From assembly GCF_023101685.1 (NCBI RefSeq), contig NZ_CP082164.1, positions 4,278,001-4,342,000 on the forward strand: a DNA stretch of 64,000 bases, written 5' to 3'. The DNA comes from Bradyrhizobium sp. 186 (GTDB lineage: Bacteria; Pseudomonadota; Alphaproteobacteria; Rhizobiales; Xanthobacteraceae). The position numbers and the translations under genes were made by a program. The notes under the pieces are model-generated. The model saw only the letters and a program-made list of their open reading frames with translations. It did not search any database and had not been told where the DNA came from. Shown here piece after piece: positions 47,694 through 56,637 of this stretch (position 1 is its first letter; every line of letters starts with the position of its first letter).

Positions 47694-47970
47694 ATGGAAC
47701 GTCAACGTCGGTCATTTACCGAAGAGTACAAGCGCCAGGCCGTTGAACTGGTGGTATCGAGCCGTCGCTCAAACGTCGGTGGCCAAGGAGCTCGGTCTGC
47801 GCGACTCGGTGCTGCGACGCTGGGTTGGCAAGCTTCGGCAGGAGCCGGCATCGGCGGCGTGGCGCCCCACCACGCAGGCGACGCCGATGTCGGCGGACCA
47901 GGCTTCGGAGATCGCCCGGTTGCGTCAGGAGAACGAACGGCTGCGCATGGAGCGCGACATTTTAAAAAAC
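47694..47970 (+). pseudogene. IS3-family OrfA, frameshifted and truncated
   Basis: Starts MERQRRSFTEEYKRQAVELV, the helix-turn-helix OrfA of IS3-family elements. A frame change near 47760-47775 is needed to continue into SVAKELGLRDSVLRRWVGKL and the leucine-zipper-like EIARLRQENERLRMERDIL. The A-run at the end (TTTAAAAAA) is the usual programmed frameshift site; the IS110 element is inserted there. Confidence 0.85.
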
Positions 47971-48203
47971 TGTCCAGGGCCGTGGCACGCCTGTGCGGTG
48001 TAGAAACAGCCTTGTGCTATCGTCTGCAGCCGGGAGGGTAGCGGCCGTCAGCTTATTGGAGGCACAATCCCCGTTAAAAAACGTGGTCCATGGGTGCATG
48101 CGGACTTGAGAGTGGTGACGCCGCTCCGGCGACGATCCCGATTAGGAAGATGACAATTGGCATAACCCAGACCCTCCTGCTCACGATTTGAACGGAGGAT
48201 GCT
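47971..48203 (+). ncRNA. Candidate bridge RNA region of the IS110 element
   Basis: In IS110-group elements the long left non-coding end encodes the bridge RNA that pairs with target and donor DNA. This 233-base region upstream of the recombinase is in the right place and of suitable length. I could not fold it by eye with confidence; the call is positional. Confidence 0.35.
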
Positions 48204-49490
48204 ATGCCCAAGACGACGACCGATAACCGCCCCGAGTTCAAGCCGGTCAACTTCGGGGCCGCCGCCATCGACATCGGATCACTGGCGGATTGGTTCAAAG
48301 CGTGTGGCGTGACCAGTGTTGCGATGGAATCCACCGGGGTCTATTGGATCCCGGTCTATGAGATCCTGGAGCAGCGCGGGTTTGATGTAATTCTCGTCAA
48401 TGCTCGGTTCGCCAAGAATGTGCCTGGCCGCAAAACCGATGTCAGCGATGCCGCGTGGTTACGCCAGCTTCATTCCTATGGCCTGTTGCGCGGCAGCTTC
48501 CGACCCGATGCCGAGATTGCAACCCTGCGCGCCTATCTGCGCCAGCGAGAGCGGCTTGTGGAATATGCCGCCGCCCACATCCAGCATATGCAGAAGGCCC
48601 TGATGGAAATGAACCTGCAACTCCATCATGTTGTCTCGGATATCACCGGCGCGACGGGCATGCGGATTATCCGAGCTATTGTTGCAGGCGAACGTAATCC
48701 TGACGTGTTGGCAACCTACCGGGATGTACGGTGCCATTCTTCGGCCGAGACAATCCGCGCAGCACTGGTCGGCAACGACCGGGATGAACATGTCTTCGCC
48801 CTCAGCCAATCACTAGAACTCTACGACGTCTACCAGGCAAAGATGCTGGATTGCGACCGCAAGCTCGAAGTCCTGATAGCTGCATTGAGCAGCAAAGGGG
48901 CAAAGCCGGTCGGAAAGCTATCCAAGCCACGCATCAAGACCAAGCAGGTCAACACACCTACCTTCGATGTTAGGACCGCGCTCTACGGCGTGCTCGGCAT
49001 CGATCTGACTGACATCCATGGGCTTGGTCCGTCGCTCGCATTAAAGCTTATCGGCGAGTGCGGCACAGATTTGAGGGCATGGCCGAGCGCTAAGCACTTC
49101 ACCTCTTGGCTTTGCCTGGCACCGGGTAACAAAATCTCCGGTGGCAAGGTGCTATCTTCGCGCACCCGGCGATCCTCCAGTCGGGCAGCCGCACTGTTGC
49201 GTCTGGCAGCCACAACCGTCGGGCGGAGCGAGACAGCGCTCGGCGCATTCTATCGCCGGCTGGCCACACGTGCCGGCAAGTCGAAGGCCGTAACAGCGAC
49301 CGCCCGCAAGATCGCAGTTTTGTTCTACAACACACTTCGGCACGGCATGAGTTACAAGGACCCAGGCGCCGACCAATATGAGCAACAATATCGCAGTCGC
49401 GTCCTCTCTAACCTTCAGCGACGGGCCAAATCACTAGGCTTCGTCTTACAGGCCATTCCGGGAGAGGATGCCAATCCGGCTGTTTCTTAG
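48204..49490 (+). CDS. IS110-family recombinase with an internal deletion
   Basis: A 428-residue DEDD/Ser recombinase. The RuvC-like acidic residues are visible: Asp in AAIDIGS, Glu in VAMESTGVYWIPVYE, and Asp in VPGRKTDVSDAAWL. The C-terminal Tnp domain has LTDIHGLGPSLALKLIGECG, SWLCLAPGNKISGGKVLSSR and the catalytic-Ser neighbourhood. Compared with relatives, about 30 residues normally found between D-I-G-S and L-A-D-W-F are missing, in frame. The enzyme may be inactive. The stop lies 2-3 bases from the element's right end. Confidence 0.85.
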   Translation: MPKTTTDNRPEFKPVNFGAAAIDIGSLADWFKACGVTSVAMESTGVYWIPVYEILEQRGFDVILVNARFAKNVPGRKTDVSDAAWLRQLHSYGLLRGSFRPDAEIATLRAYLRQRERLVEYAAAHIQHMQKALMEMNLQLHHVVSDITGATGMRIIRAIVAGERNPDVLATYRDVRCHSSAETIRAALVGNDRDEHVFALSQSLELYDVYQAKMLDCDRKLEVLIAALSSKGAKPVGKLSKPRIKTKQVNTPTFDVRTALYGVLGIDLTDIHGLGPSLALKLIGECGTDLRAWPSAKHFTSWLCLAPGNKISGGKVLSSRTRRSSSRAAALLRLAATTVGRSETALGAFYRRLATRAGKSKAVTATARKIAVLFYNTLRHGMSYKDPGADQYEQQYRSRVLSNLQRRAKSLGFVLQAIPGEDANPAVS

Positions 49491-49523
49491 GAAGTCGATT
49501 GCGATCTTTGCCGGAACCCGGAC

Positions 49524-50384
49524 ATGAGCTTCCGTTTCATTGAAGACCACCGCGACACCTATCCGGTACGGTTGATGTGCGCCGTGCTCGAGGTCTCGCC
49601 GGCCGGCTATTACGCCTGGCGCGAGCGCCCGGTGAGCGAGCGGACAAAATCCAATGCCACGCTCCTGGCTGCGATCCGGCAGGTCCATCGGGACAGCGGT
49701 CAGCGCTATGGCAGTCCACGGGTCCATGCCGCTCTGCGGACGCAGGGTCGTGGTGCCAGCCGCGGCCGGATCGAGCGGCTGATGCGTCGGTATGGCGTTC
49801 GAGCGATCATGGCGCGACCCCGCCGGGTTCGCACCACCGACAGCCGTCACGACCTGCCGATCGCACCAAACCTGATCGCGCGCGACTTCACGGCGGGAGC
49901 CCCGAACCGGGTCTGGCTCGCCGATATCACCTACATCCCGACCACGGAAGGGTGGTTGTATCTGGCGGCCGTCATGGATCTCTTCAGCCGAAAGATCGTC
50001 GGCTGGGCCATGCGGGATCATATGCAGGTCGAACTCGCATCCGCGGCACTGACGATGGCTATCCAGCAGCAACGCCCCGAGGCCGGATTGATCCACCACT
50101 CCGATCGCGGCGTGCAGTATGCCCCACGCGCCTATCGCGATGCTCTCGCGGGTTCCGGCATCACCGCATCGATGAGCCGCAAAGCCGACTGCTACGACAA
50201 TGCCCCGATGGAGAGCTTCTTCCATACCTTGAAGACCGAACTCGTCCATCATCGCAATTACAACACCCGCGCCGAGGCCGAGCGCGATATCTTCGCCTTC
50301 ATCGAGGGCTTCTACAACCGAACCAGGCTCCATTCCGCCATCGGATATACCGCCCCGATCGAGATGGAGCTAAAAGCCGCCTAA
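49524..50384 (+). CDS. IS3-family OrfB (DDE transposase)
   Basis: A 286-residue rve-type integrase. An HTH_21-like start (FIEDHRDTYPVRLMCAVLEV) is followed by YGSPRVHAALRTQGRGASRG and the DDE core: Asp in VWLADITYIPTTEG, Asp in LIHHSDRGVQYAP, Glu in NAPMESFFHTLKTEL. The frame is intact, but the OrfA part needed to make the fused transposase is destroyed. Confidence 0.93.
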   Translation: MSFRFIEDHRDTYPVRLMCAVLEVSPAGYYAWRERPVSERTKSNATLLAAIRQVHRDSGQRYGSPRVHAALRTQGRGASRGRIERLMRRYGVRAIMARPRRVRTTDSRHDLPIAPNLIARDFTAGAPNRVWLADITYIPTTEGWLYLAAVMDLFSRKIVGWAMRDHMQVELASAALTMAIQQQRPEAGLIHHSDRGVQYAPRAYRDALAGSGITASMSRKADCYDNAPMESFFHTLKTELVHHRNYNTRAEAERDIFAFIEGFYNRTRLHSAIGYTAPIEMELKAA

Positions 50385-50534
50385 ACCCGTCCACTTTTTC
50401 GGGGGAAGATCATAGGTCACCAATCGCGGTGCGTTGAGCCAGTACTGGGGGAATTGCCGGCCGCCCTATTTACAGTTCGCCTGTAACCCATTGACCTAAA
50501 TGACTGTCTTCAGCGCAATTGTTACACATAAGCT

Positions 50535-50585
50535 TTCTGACTCTTAATCAGCGGGTCCCAGGTTCGAGCCCTGGTGCGCCCACCA
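50535..50585 (+). other. 3' half of tRNA-Lys(CTT), probable attachment-site scar
   Basis: The sequence contains an anticodon arm (CTGA-CTCTTAA-TCAG, 50537-50551, anticodon CTT), a T arm (CCAGG-TTCGAGC-CCTGG) and a 3' acceptor strand ending in CCA (50583-50585). Bases upstream do not supply the D arm or the 5' acceptor strand, so this is not a complete tRNA. Exact 3' tRNA halves are the usual core of tyrosine-integrase attachment sites and remain at the far end of an inserted island. Confidence 0.75.
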
Positions 50586-50990
50586 TTTCAATAGCTTAGC
50601 GAGAGCGACCGCTTGAGCAGTTGATTTCTCAAACGGTGTTTGGGCGCGAAAATCCCTGACCCACCTGAGCTTCCGTGCGGCGCTTGGCCTCACGAGCGAA
50701 GCAATTGCTCGCGTTTTGCGCGGGTGGCCGCGCTTACCCAGAACAGGCTGGAAAAGTACGAACACTGCAAAGAGTCCCCCATCGGCCCAACGAGCGATGT
50801 TGAGGAGGCTGCTCTTGGGGCGAGCAAACTGGACATTCGGCCAGACCCGCGGTCTCAGAAGGGCCAGGAGCGGGCTAACTCTAACCTGGCTGCCGGGGGA
50901 GCGATTGCTCAAGCAAGAAACGCAGCATTTCACTCGTGGCGTCCGATCCTCGCGGATCAGTGTCAGAGCCAGCGGGCTGCCTCCCGAGGA
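50586..50990. other. Non-coding region after the tRNA fragment
   Basis: No gene is recognised. A weak relative of the GCAAA-GGACATTCG block lies near 50828-50845. Antisense frames over the tRNA piece (W-A-H-Q-G-S-N-L-G-P) are artefacts. Confidence 0.45.
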
Positions 50991-52274
50991 TCAGGCCACG
51001 GATAGGACTGCGATTGCACGATTGAGTTGAGGATCACCTAGACCCATGGAGGCCGGGTCAGCTTGGACCTCGATCGTGGGTGCGACGCCAACGCCTTCCA
51101 GCCGCTCGCCGTCGACCTGCACGTCCCCGACCGCGAGTAACAGCAAGCCGCCGTCAATGAGAAATGCCGTCGCAGCGAGGACAGCTCCCTCGGTCCGGGT
51201 ACCGATGACCTCGCCAAGCTGGTACTTCTTGAAGCCATAGGCAAGGATCTCCTTGCCGCTGCGGGTGCCACCGTTGACAAGCATGGCGACAGGCTTGCGC
51301 CACTTCACGTTCCGGAGTTCGCCGGCGCCATTGCGATCAGTGACCTGCATTGTCGGCGCTCGCGCGTTGAACAAATCAAGATACTCGGGCATCGCGCCGC
51401 CCCAACCATCGCGCAGGTCCCAGATCAGCGCGTCGGCGTCGTTCAGCGGACTTTGCGATAGAAGATGCTCGAGCGTCCGCTGGTACACGAAGCCAGCGTA
51501 GCACCAGATATGAACATAGCCGATGCTTCGGCCATTGGCCCGTATTATACGGGCACTGGCCTTCAAGCCGTCCAAGAACATTTTGTTGGGCTCAATATCG
51601 ACCGGGGTAACCGATATTTGCATAAACGCGCTGGCACGACGCAGGCCCAGCACGACTTCCTTGCCAACCTTGCCACGGAATGACTGGACCGGCTGAAACG
51701 GTACGTCTTCGGCGAAGACGATCACATCGCCAGCGAGCAGGCCGGCTTGTTGGGCCGGCGTGCCTTCTATAACACCGGTAATCATGCTGCGGCCCTGCAT
51801 GTCGAGACGAGAGAGGACGCCAATGCCGGGATAGGAGATACGGCCACTCGGAAAAGCGCGTTGCAGTCCGCGCCGCCTTAGCGCACCAGCAAAGATATCG
51901 GAAAGCTGGTAGTACTCTGGTTCGTACGCTGTGTAGTAGCGGGTGTGCGAAGCATGCAGCTCAGAGAGCATGCTATTGATGACGCCGGCCAGCGCCTCTT
52001 CGGAACTCGCCCGCGTGGCGTCCGGCAAGTAACGTTCCTGGACCGCCGCCCAATCGAGCCCGTGTAAGTGCGGATCGTAGAAGCGGTCTCGCACGGTCCG
52101 CCATACCTCCTCGAACGTGGCGATGCGTGCCGGCACGGCTTGGGATATGGCCGAATCCGCTGCTTCTTGCTGCTCGGCCCACAAAACCGTTGGAGCCAGG
52201 GCGGATGCCGCAGCCATTGATGTTAGCCGCAAAAAGTGGCGGCGCGACGGTGCTGAGTTGATTACCTTCTTCAT
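50991..52274 (-). CDS. Tat-exported S41-type peptidase (PDZ and protease domains)
   Basis: A 427-residue exported protein. It begins with a Tat signal (SRRHFLRLTSMAAASALAP). A helical N-terminal part with RFYDPHLHGLDWAAVQERY is typical of tail-specific/S41 proteases. A PDZ-like region follows (GVIEGTPAQQAGLLAGDVIV), then the protease domain with DALIWDLRDGWGGAMPEYLD. The serine motif is LVNGGTRSGKEILAYGFKK. The usual C-terminal T-F-G-K-G is TRTEGAVLAA, so the catalytic Lys of CtpA types is not evident. It may use a different dyad or be inactive. Confidence 0.85.
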   Translation of the reverse strand: MKKVINSAPSRRHFLRLTSMAAASALAPTVLWAEQQEAADSAISQAVPARIATFEEVWRTVRDRFYDPHLHGLDWAAVQERYLPDATRASSEEALAGVINSMLSELHASHTRYYTAYEPEYYQLSDIFAGALRRRGLQRAFPSGRISYPGIGVLSRLDMQGRSMITGVIEGTPAQQAGLLAGDVIVFAEDVPFQPVQSFRGKVGKEVVLGLRRASAFMQISVTPVDIEPNKMFLDGLKASARIIRANGRSIGYVHIWCYAGFVYQRTLEHLLSQSPLNDADALIWDLRDGWGGAMPEYLDLFNARAPTMQVTDRNGAGELRNVKWRKPVAMLVNGGTRSGKEILAYGFKKYQLGEVIGTRTEGAVLAATAFLIDGGLLLLAVGDVQVDGERLEGVGVAPTIEVQADPASMGLGDPQLNRAIAVLSVA

Positions 52275-52375
52275 CGTGCAACCTTGCGATGGAGCTCGTC
52301 GCTATCCCGATAATCGGACATTCTCAGAGCCAGAGGGGATGTCTCAAGCACGCCGCTGCAGTTCTGAGCGTTACC

Positions 52376-53545
52376 TCAACGCGCGCTGAAGGTGAGGCCG
52401 GCGTGCTCCTTTAGACGCTTACGCAACGCCGGGCCCATCAGCGCGCCGGGCGTCCAGGTGCCGCCCTCGCCCTGCACGTCGCGCACGAGGCAGAGAGCGC
52501 TTTCGGCGATCATCTTGCTGGTCGAACCGTAGCCCGGATCGCGGTCGCCCGTGACTACCGCCTCGACCCGTCCGCCATCCGGCAGCTCGCCCAGGAAAAG
52601 AATGTCGTAGAAGCCCTTCTCGCGTTCTTCCCGAGTCGGACCTGCGCCGGGATTGAGACCGCCGGTCCGGAACAAGGAAACAATCGTGGCGAACGTCTCA
52701 GTCGTCACGCGACCGATTTCCCCAAATCCCGGCGCGACCATCATCTCGTCGTAAACGAAGTCCCTGCCGTAGCGATGACCCAACAGGAAATTCGTGCGGT
52801 GCACGTTCTTGGTGTTGATCGGCGCCATGGGGAACGGCACGAGCCACACGTTCATGCTCGGGTCGTATTCGGGGATAAGGCCCGACGGCTGAGACGGCCC
52901 GGTGAACCCGGGAGTCAACGCGAAGGGATCGGTCAGCAGCCGGATCAGGGCCGGGTCGCGCGCGGCGGCGGCCAACGTCGCCTGAGCGCTCGCCGCGGTG
53001 CCGCCAGACATACCGCCTTTCACCTTGCGCAGGCGGGCTTTGACCCGCCGCGCCGGGCGTCCGAATTTCTCGCGCGCCTTCTCCTGCAACGTGAGCACGC
53101 CGAGATCGAACGGGATGGAATCGAAGCCGCAGGAGAAGACGATGCGCGCGCCGGTCCGTTTCGCCTCTTCGTGATGGGCGTCGATCATGCGCCGCATCCA
53201 CGCCGGTTCGCCGCACAGATCGACATAACCAGTGCCCGTGGCCGCGCAGGCCGCCACAAGCTCGGGGCCGTAGAGCTGATAGGGCCCGACTGTCGTGATA
53301 ATCACGGCCGCACGCTCGCACATCGAACGCAGGCTGGCCGGCTCGGCGGCATCCGCCTTCACCAAAGGCAAATCGTCTGGTGCGCCGATGTCGGCACGCA
53401 CCTTCTGGAGCTTGTCGGTCGCGCGCCCGGCGATCGCCCAGGACGGAGCATCGTCGCCGCGATAGGACGTCGCCAGATATTCGGCGATGAGACGGCCGGT
53501 GTAACCCGTCGCGCCATAGACGATGATGTCGAAGTCCCGTTTCAC
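52376..53545 (-). CDS. Saccharopine dehydrogenase-like NAD(P)-binding oxidoreductase
   Basis: A 389-residue protein starting at GTG 53545 with GAGGAGG upstream. The Rossmann start is DIIVYGATGYTGRLIAEYL, followed by VITTVGPYQLYGPELVAACA and TGTGYVDLCGEPAWMRRMID, a pattern shared by saccharopine-dehydrogenase-like proteins and mycobacterial trans-acting enoyl reductases. The middle GARIVFSCGFDSIPFDLGVL is strongly conserved in that group. True lysine metabolism is unlikely; a reductase acting on lipid or acyl substrates is more plausible. Confidence 0.88.
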   Translation of the reverse strand: MKRDFDIIVYGATGYTGRLIAEYLATSYRGDDAPSWAIAGRATDKLQKVRADIGAPDDLPLVKADAAEPASLRSMCERAAVIITTVGPYQLYGPELVAACAATGTGYVDLCGEPAWMRRMIDAHHEEAKRTGARIVFSCGFDSIPFDLGVLTLQEKAREKFGRPARRVKARLRKVKGGMSGGTAASAQATLAAAARDPALIRLLTDPFALTPGFTGPSQPSGLIPEYDPSMNVWLVPFPMAPINTKNVHRTNFLLGHRYGRDFVYDEMMVAPGFGEIGRVTTETFATIVSLFRTGGLNPGAGPTREEREKGFYDILFLGELPDGGRVEAVVTGDRDPGYGSTSKMIAESALCLVRDVQGEGGTWTPGALMGPALRKRLKEHAGLTFSAR

Positions 53546-53996
53546 GACGCTGGTCCTCCTCGAGACCCGGGAGAGCGCTACGCGTTACTCGGACCGGTCT
53601 TCCGCCGGCTGGATCGCAGCCTGGCGTACTGATTCGATCACCTCGTCGGCACGGGCCGAGCAGCGCCTAAGAGGTGGGGTGCCAGGCCATTTTGTGCTGT
53701 CTCCCGGAGCCCGGCGAGGACACGAGGACGCGCCATTCGAGGGGGCAGCCGCTTCATTGAACCGTCCCATCGCGTTTGACGGAGGATACCACAGTTCCTG
53801 TCTTGGGGCGCGCGCAACGTCCGATTGGAGTCAAGAACGCCAATTTGGCCGCGGGCGAGCCACTTCCGGTTTACCTCGATAAGCGGACAGTTTCCGGGCC
53901 GGTTGGCATGTCCCAAACGGGCACAAACTGCGACATCAGGTCGTTCGCTGTCGTAGACTATCTATTGGTCGATGGCGTATCGAAAACACACGGCTG
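53546..53996. other. Intergenic relic region
   Basis: No gene is supported. A minus-strand A-R-A-D-E-V-I-E stretch near 53640 recalls the C-terminus of a type of binding protein common in Bradyrhizobium, but too little is left to call it. Confidence 0.4.
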
Positions 53997-54273
53997 TCAC
54001 CGACCGCTCAACACCTTTGTGACGCGCTCAACTCCCTTTGGACCATCCGGATCGGACGGGGCCAATTCGGAGAACTTCTTGAAATCCGCCAATGCGCGTT
54101 GCAGATCGTTCTTCCGTTCCCATGAGAGGCCGCGGTTATAGAACGCATATGCGAAGTTCGGATTAAGCCGGATCGCTTGGTTCAAATCCTCATGGCGCGG
54201 TCGTATTGGCCTTTAGCATAGTAGGCGTGGCCGCGGTTGCTGAATGCATCTGCGTCGTTCGGATTAAGGGTGT
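53997..54273 (-). pseudogene. Tetratricopeptide repeat protein remnant
   Basis: Two TPR units are legible on the minus strand: D-A-D-A-F-S-N-R-G-H-A-Y-Y-A-K-G-Q-Y-D-R and, after a frame change near 54190, NQAIRLNPNFAYAFYNRGLS, WERKNDLQRALADFKKFSEL ending in S-G-R and stop. Spacing and the A-x-x-x-R-G-x-x-x-x-x-x-x-x-x-A pattern fit TPR. The N-terminal part is missing. Confidence 0.75.
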
Positions 54274-54510
54274 TGGGACAGTCTGGCTGCCAAATTACGT
54301 CGCTTGCGCTTGTACTACTTTGAGCATTGAATTCATCGTGATGCTACGGCGCAGCTGAACGCAATGCATTCGGCCGCAGCGATCACCTTTTGGTGTCTGC
54401 ACCCTTCGCCGAAGTCAGGAATCTGGCTGCACGGATGAGGCAGCTTCTGTAAAGGGCCGCAGCAGACTGCATGTTCGATGTTCCCGCGATACAATAAGGG
54501 AGGGAAAACA

Positions 54511-56250
54511 ATGACAGTCAGTACAAGACACCTTACCTGTGTTGCCGCACTGGCCGCGATGGCTGTTGCACCACCAGCTTGGGCGATCGCGACGTCAGAG
54601 ATCAATCCCGCTCGCATCGAGGCGGCCGAGCAGAACCCAAGCGATTGGCTGACCTATCACGGCGGCTACAAATCGTATCACTACAGCGGACTTGATCAGA
54701 TCAACGCGAACAACGTGAAGAACCTCGAAGTCGCGTGGATCCATATGCCCGGCCGCTCGACCCGCGGCCTGCAGACGATGCCGCTCGTCGCTGACGGCGT
54801 GCTGTATTATTCGGGGTCCTATAGCCGTGTCTACGCGCTCGACGGGGCGACCGGCAAGATGATCTGGTCGTACTTCCCGCAGCTCGACGAGGAGCTCGTG
54901 GCGATGCAGACGCACTCGCCATACAATCGCGGCGTCGCGCTTGGCGATGGCAAGGTTTTCGTCGCCACCGTCGACGGGCATCTCATTGCGCTCGACATGA
55001 AAACCGGCAAGGAGGTGTGGAACACGCGCCTCGTCGACTCCAAGAAGCTCACGGTCGGCTTCACGGGTGCTCCGCTGGTGGTGAAGGACACCGTCCTCAT
55101 CGGTAGCCAGGGCGGCGAGTGGACGTCGCGTGGTCCGCTCTTCGGCGTCGATATCAAGACCGGCAAGAAGAAATGGGAATTCTTGACGGTCGCCGACACT
55201 GAGGAAGCCAAGGCGACCTGGGGCAACGAATCCTGGCGCACCGGCGGCGGTGGCGCATGGATGCCGGGCACCTACGATCCTGAAACCAACACCATCTGGT
55301 GGGGGACAGCGAATCCGGCACCGCTTTACGACTGGTCCGGCGCGGACTGGCAGAAAAGCGGGCCGCGGCCAGGCACCAACCTCTACACGACCTCGGTCAT
55401 TGCACTTGATCCCGATACCGGCAAGCTGAAGTTCTACCATCAGGAGCTGCCACACGACGCATGGGACTTCGACTCGGCGGTCGGGGAATTCCTGATGATC
55501 GACCGCGACGGCCGCAAGCTCGTCGTGCATCCGAACAAGGGCGGATTCGTCTTCGTCTACGATCGCGCCGATGCAAAGGTGCAGAACGTGTGGCGGATCG
55601 CGAAGAACATCAACTTCGTCAAGGATATCGACCCGAAGACCGGCGATCTGGTCGGTCGGCGCGACCTAACCCTCGGCAAAGCGAGCGAGCCACTCTGCCC
55701 GGCGATCGCCGGCGGCGTCAGCTGGAACTCGGGCGCCTACAGCCCGAAGACCGGCCTGTGGTACAAGATCGCGCAGGAATGGTGCATGGATGTGGACGTG
55801 ATAAAGACCACGCCAATCACCGAGCCGATGGCGCAGCTCAATATCGGCGCAAACTTCAAGCTCGTTCCACCGCCGGACGGACCGGCGCGTGGACATCTTG
55901 ATGCACGTGATCCGGTAACCGGCGCCAAGAAATGGGAGGTCAATTTCGACGAGCCGCCGCTTGCGAGCGTGCTTGCGACAGCCGGCAATCTGGTATTCGT
56001 ACCTGACTCGCGTGGCGTGCTGCGCGCCTACAATGCGGAGACTGGACAGGAACTGTGGTCGCATTTCAATGGCGTCGGCCACAATGGTGGCATCATCAGC
56101 TACAGCGCCGGCGGTAAGCAATACATAGCAGTGCCGGCCGGTTGGGGCGGCATGGTGGCGGACGAGTTCCCGGCCCTTTTCGGCGAACCCTTTACGAGCA
56201 TGCCGAAGGACGCGGGTGCGCTTGTCGTCTTTACGCTGAAGCAGCAATAA
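54511..56250 (+). CDS. PQQ-dependent alcohol dehydrogenase, XoxF-like
   Basis: A 579-residue periplasmic quinoprotein of the methanol/ethanol dehydrogenase family. A Sec signal covers residues 1-23 (APPAWAIA). Eight-bladed propeller motifs recur, for example VYALDGATGKMIWSYFP and FGVDIKTGKKKWEF. Cofactor-site residues are present: Glu in GSQGGEWTSRG, Asn in WWGTANPAP, Asp in PHDAWDFDS near residue 315. The second Asp of W-D-F-D is the extra ligand typical of lanthanide-dependent XoxF enzymes (calcium enzymes have Ala). The usual vicinal Cys pair is absent: MQTHSPYNRG stands there. AAGGGAGGG precedes ATG 54511. Electrons probably go to the cytochrome c encoded next. Confidence 0.9.
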   Translation: MTVSTRHLTCVAALAAMAVAPPAWAIATSEINPARIEAAEQNPSDWLTYHGGYKSYHYSGLDQINANNVKNLEVAWIHMPGRSTRGLQTMPLVADGVLYYSGSYSRVYALDGATGKMIWSYFPQLDEELVAMQTHSPYNRGVALGDGKVFVATVDGHLIALDMKTGKEVWNTRLVDSKKLTVGFTGAPLVVKDTVLIGSQGGEWTSRGPLFGVDIKTGKKKWEFLTVADTEEAKATWGNESWRTGGGGAWMPGTYDPETNTIWWGTANPAPLYDWSGADWQKSGPRPGTNLYTTSVIALDPDTGKLKFYHQELPHDAWDFDSAVGEFLMIDRDGRKLVVHPNKGGFVFVYDRADAKVQNVWRIAKNINFVKDIDPKTGDLVGRRDLTLGKASEPLCPAIAGGVSWNSGAYSPKTGLWYKIAQEWCMDVDVIKTTPITEPMAQLNIGANFKLVPPPDGPARGHLDARDPVTGAKKWEVNFDEPPLASVLATAGNLVFVPDSRGVLRAYNAETGQELWSHFNGVGHNGGIISYSAGGKQYIAVPAGWGGMVADEFPALFGEPFTSMPKDAGALVVFTLKQQ

Positions 56251-56298
56251 CGGGTGGAGGCGGTGGGGTGCAGTCGCACCCTGCCGCCGCAAGTCCTG

Positions 56299-56637
56299 AT
56301 GCGAATGTTGAAATCGATCAGTCTGGCCATCGGCATTGCGTTGTCATTGCCTTCCGGCCTCCACGCGCAGCAGAGCCAGGCTCCCAAGCAGGACCAATCG
56401 GCCAGCGAAACCGATATCGAGGGCGGGACGATGTTCGCGACCTTGTGTGGCTTCTGTCACGAAAACGGCGGCCGCGCCGCCGGCAAAGGGCCGAAGCTCG
56501 CGGGCACGACGCGCAGCGACGAGTTTATCGTGGAGCGGATCAAGAAGGGTAAGCCCGGCGCGATGCCTGCCTTTGGAGGCGCATTTTCGGAGAGCCAGAT
56601 CATGGCAATATTGGCCTATATCCGGAGCATCGAGTAG
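56299..56637 (+). CDS. Class I cytochrome c, XoxG-like electron acceptor
   Basis: A 112-residue exported c-type cytochrome. A signal peptide (ISLAIGIALSLPSGLHAQ) is followed by the haem-binding CGFCH, KGPKLAGTTR, and the Met ligand region PGAMPAFGGAFSESQIMAIL. This is the usual small cytochrome beside PQQ dehydrogenases. I start at ATG 56299; GTG 56254 is possible but would spoil the signal. The stop overlaps the GTG of the next gene by one base, so translation is coupled. Confidence 0.9.
   Translation: MRMLKSISLAIGIALSLPSGLHAQQSQAPKQDQSASETDIEGGTMFATLCGFCHENGGRAAGKGPKLAGTTRSDEFIVERIKKGKPGAMPAFGGAFSESQIMAILAYIRSIE

Larger units (their letters stand above)
47970..49492 (+). mobile_element. 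IS110-family element nested in IS3
   Basis: IS3 sequence stops after the A-run at about 47969 and resumes at about 49492 with the codons for S-I-A-I-F-A-G-T-R-T. The inserted block of roughly 1.52 kb holds one IS110-type recombinase. It has a 230-base left non-coding end and almost no right end, the layout of the IS110 (not IS1111) subgroup. No inverted repeats or target duplication are visible, as expected. Ends are accurate to a few bases only. Confidence 0.8.
47635..50412 (+). mobile_element. IS3-family element split by an IS110-family element
   Basis: The outer element has imperfect inverted ends of about 27 bp: TGAACCTCCTCCGAATGAG on the left, TGATCTTCCCCCGAAAAAG read from the right, both followed by TGGAC. 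TAG flanks both sides (47632-47634 and 50413-50415) as a 3-bp target duplication. OrfA and OrfB of the IS3 transposase are separated by about 1.5 kb of IS110-type DNA. OrfA is also frameshifted, so the outer element is dead. Confidence 0.88.

Noticed and set aside
50500..50585. A complete tRNA-Lys gene
   Set aside because: The D arm and the 5' acceptor strand complementary to the 3' end are not found upstream of the anticodon arm.
50544..50933. Minus-strand frame with W-A-H-Q-G-S-N-L-G-P
   Set aside because: This is the well-known false translation of a tRNA 3' end, here the tRNA-Lys fragment.
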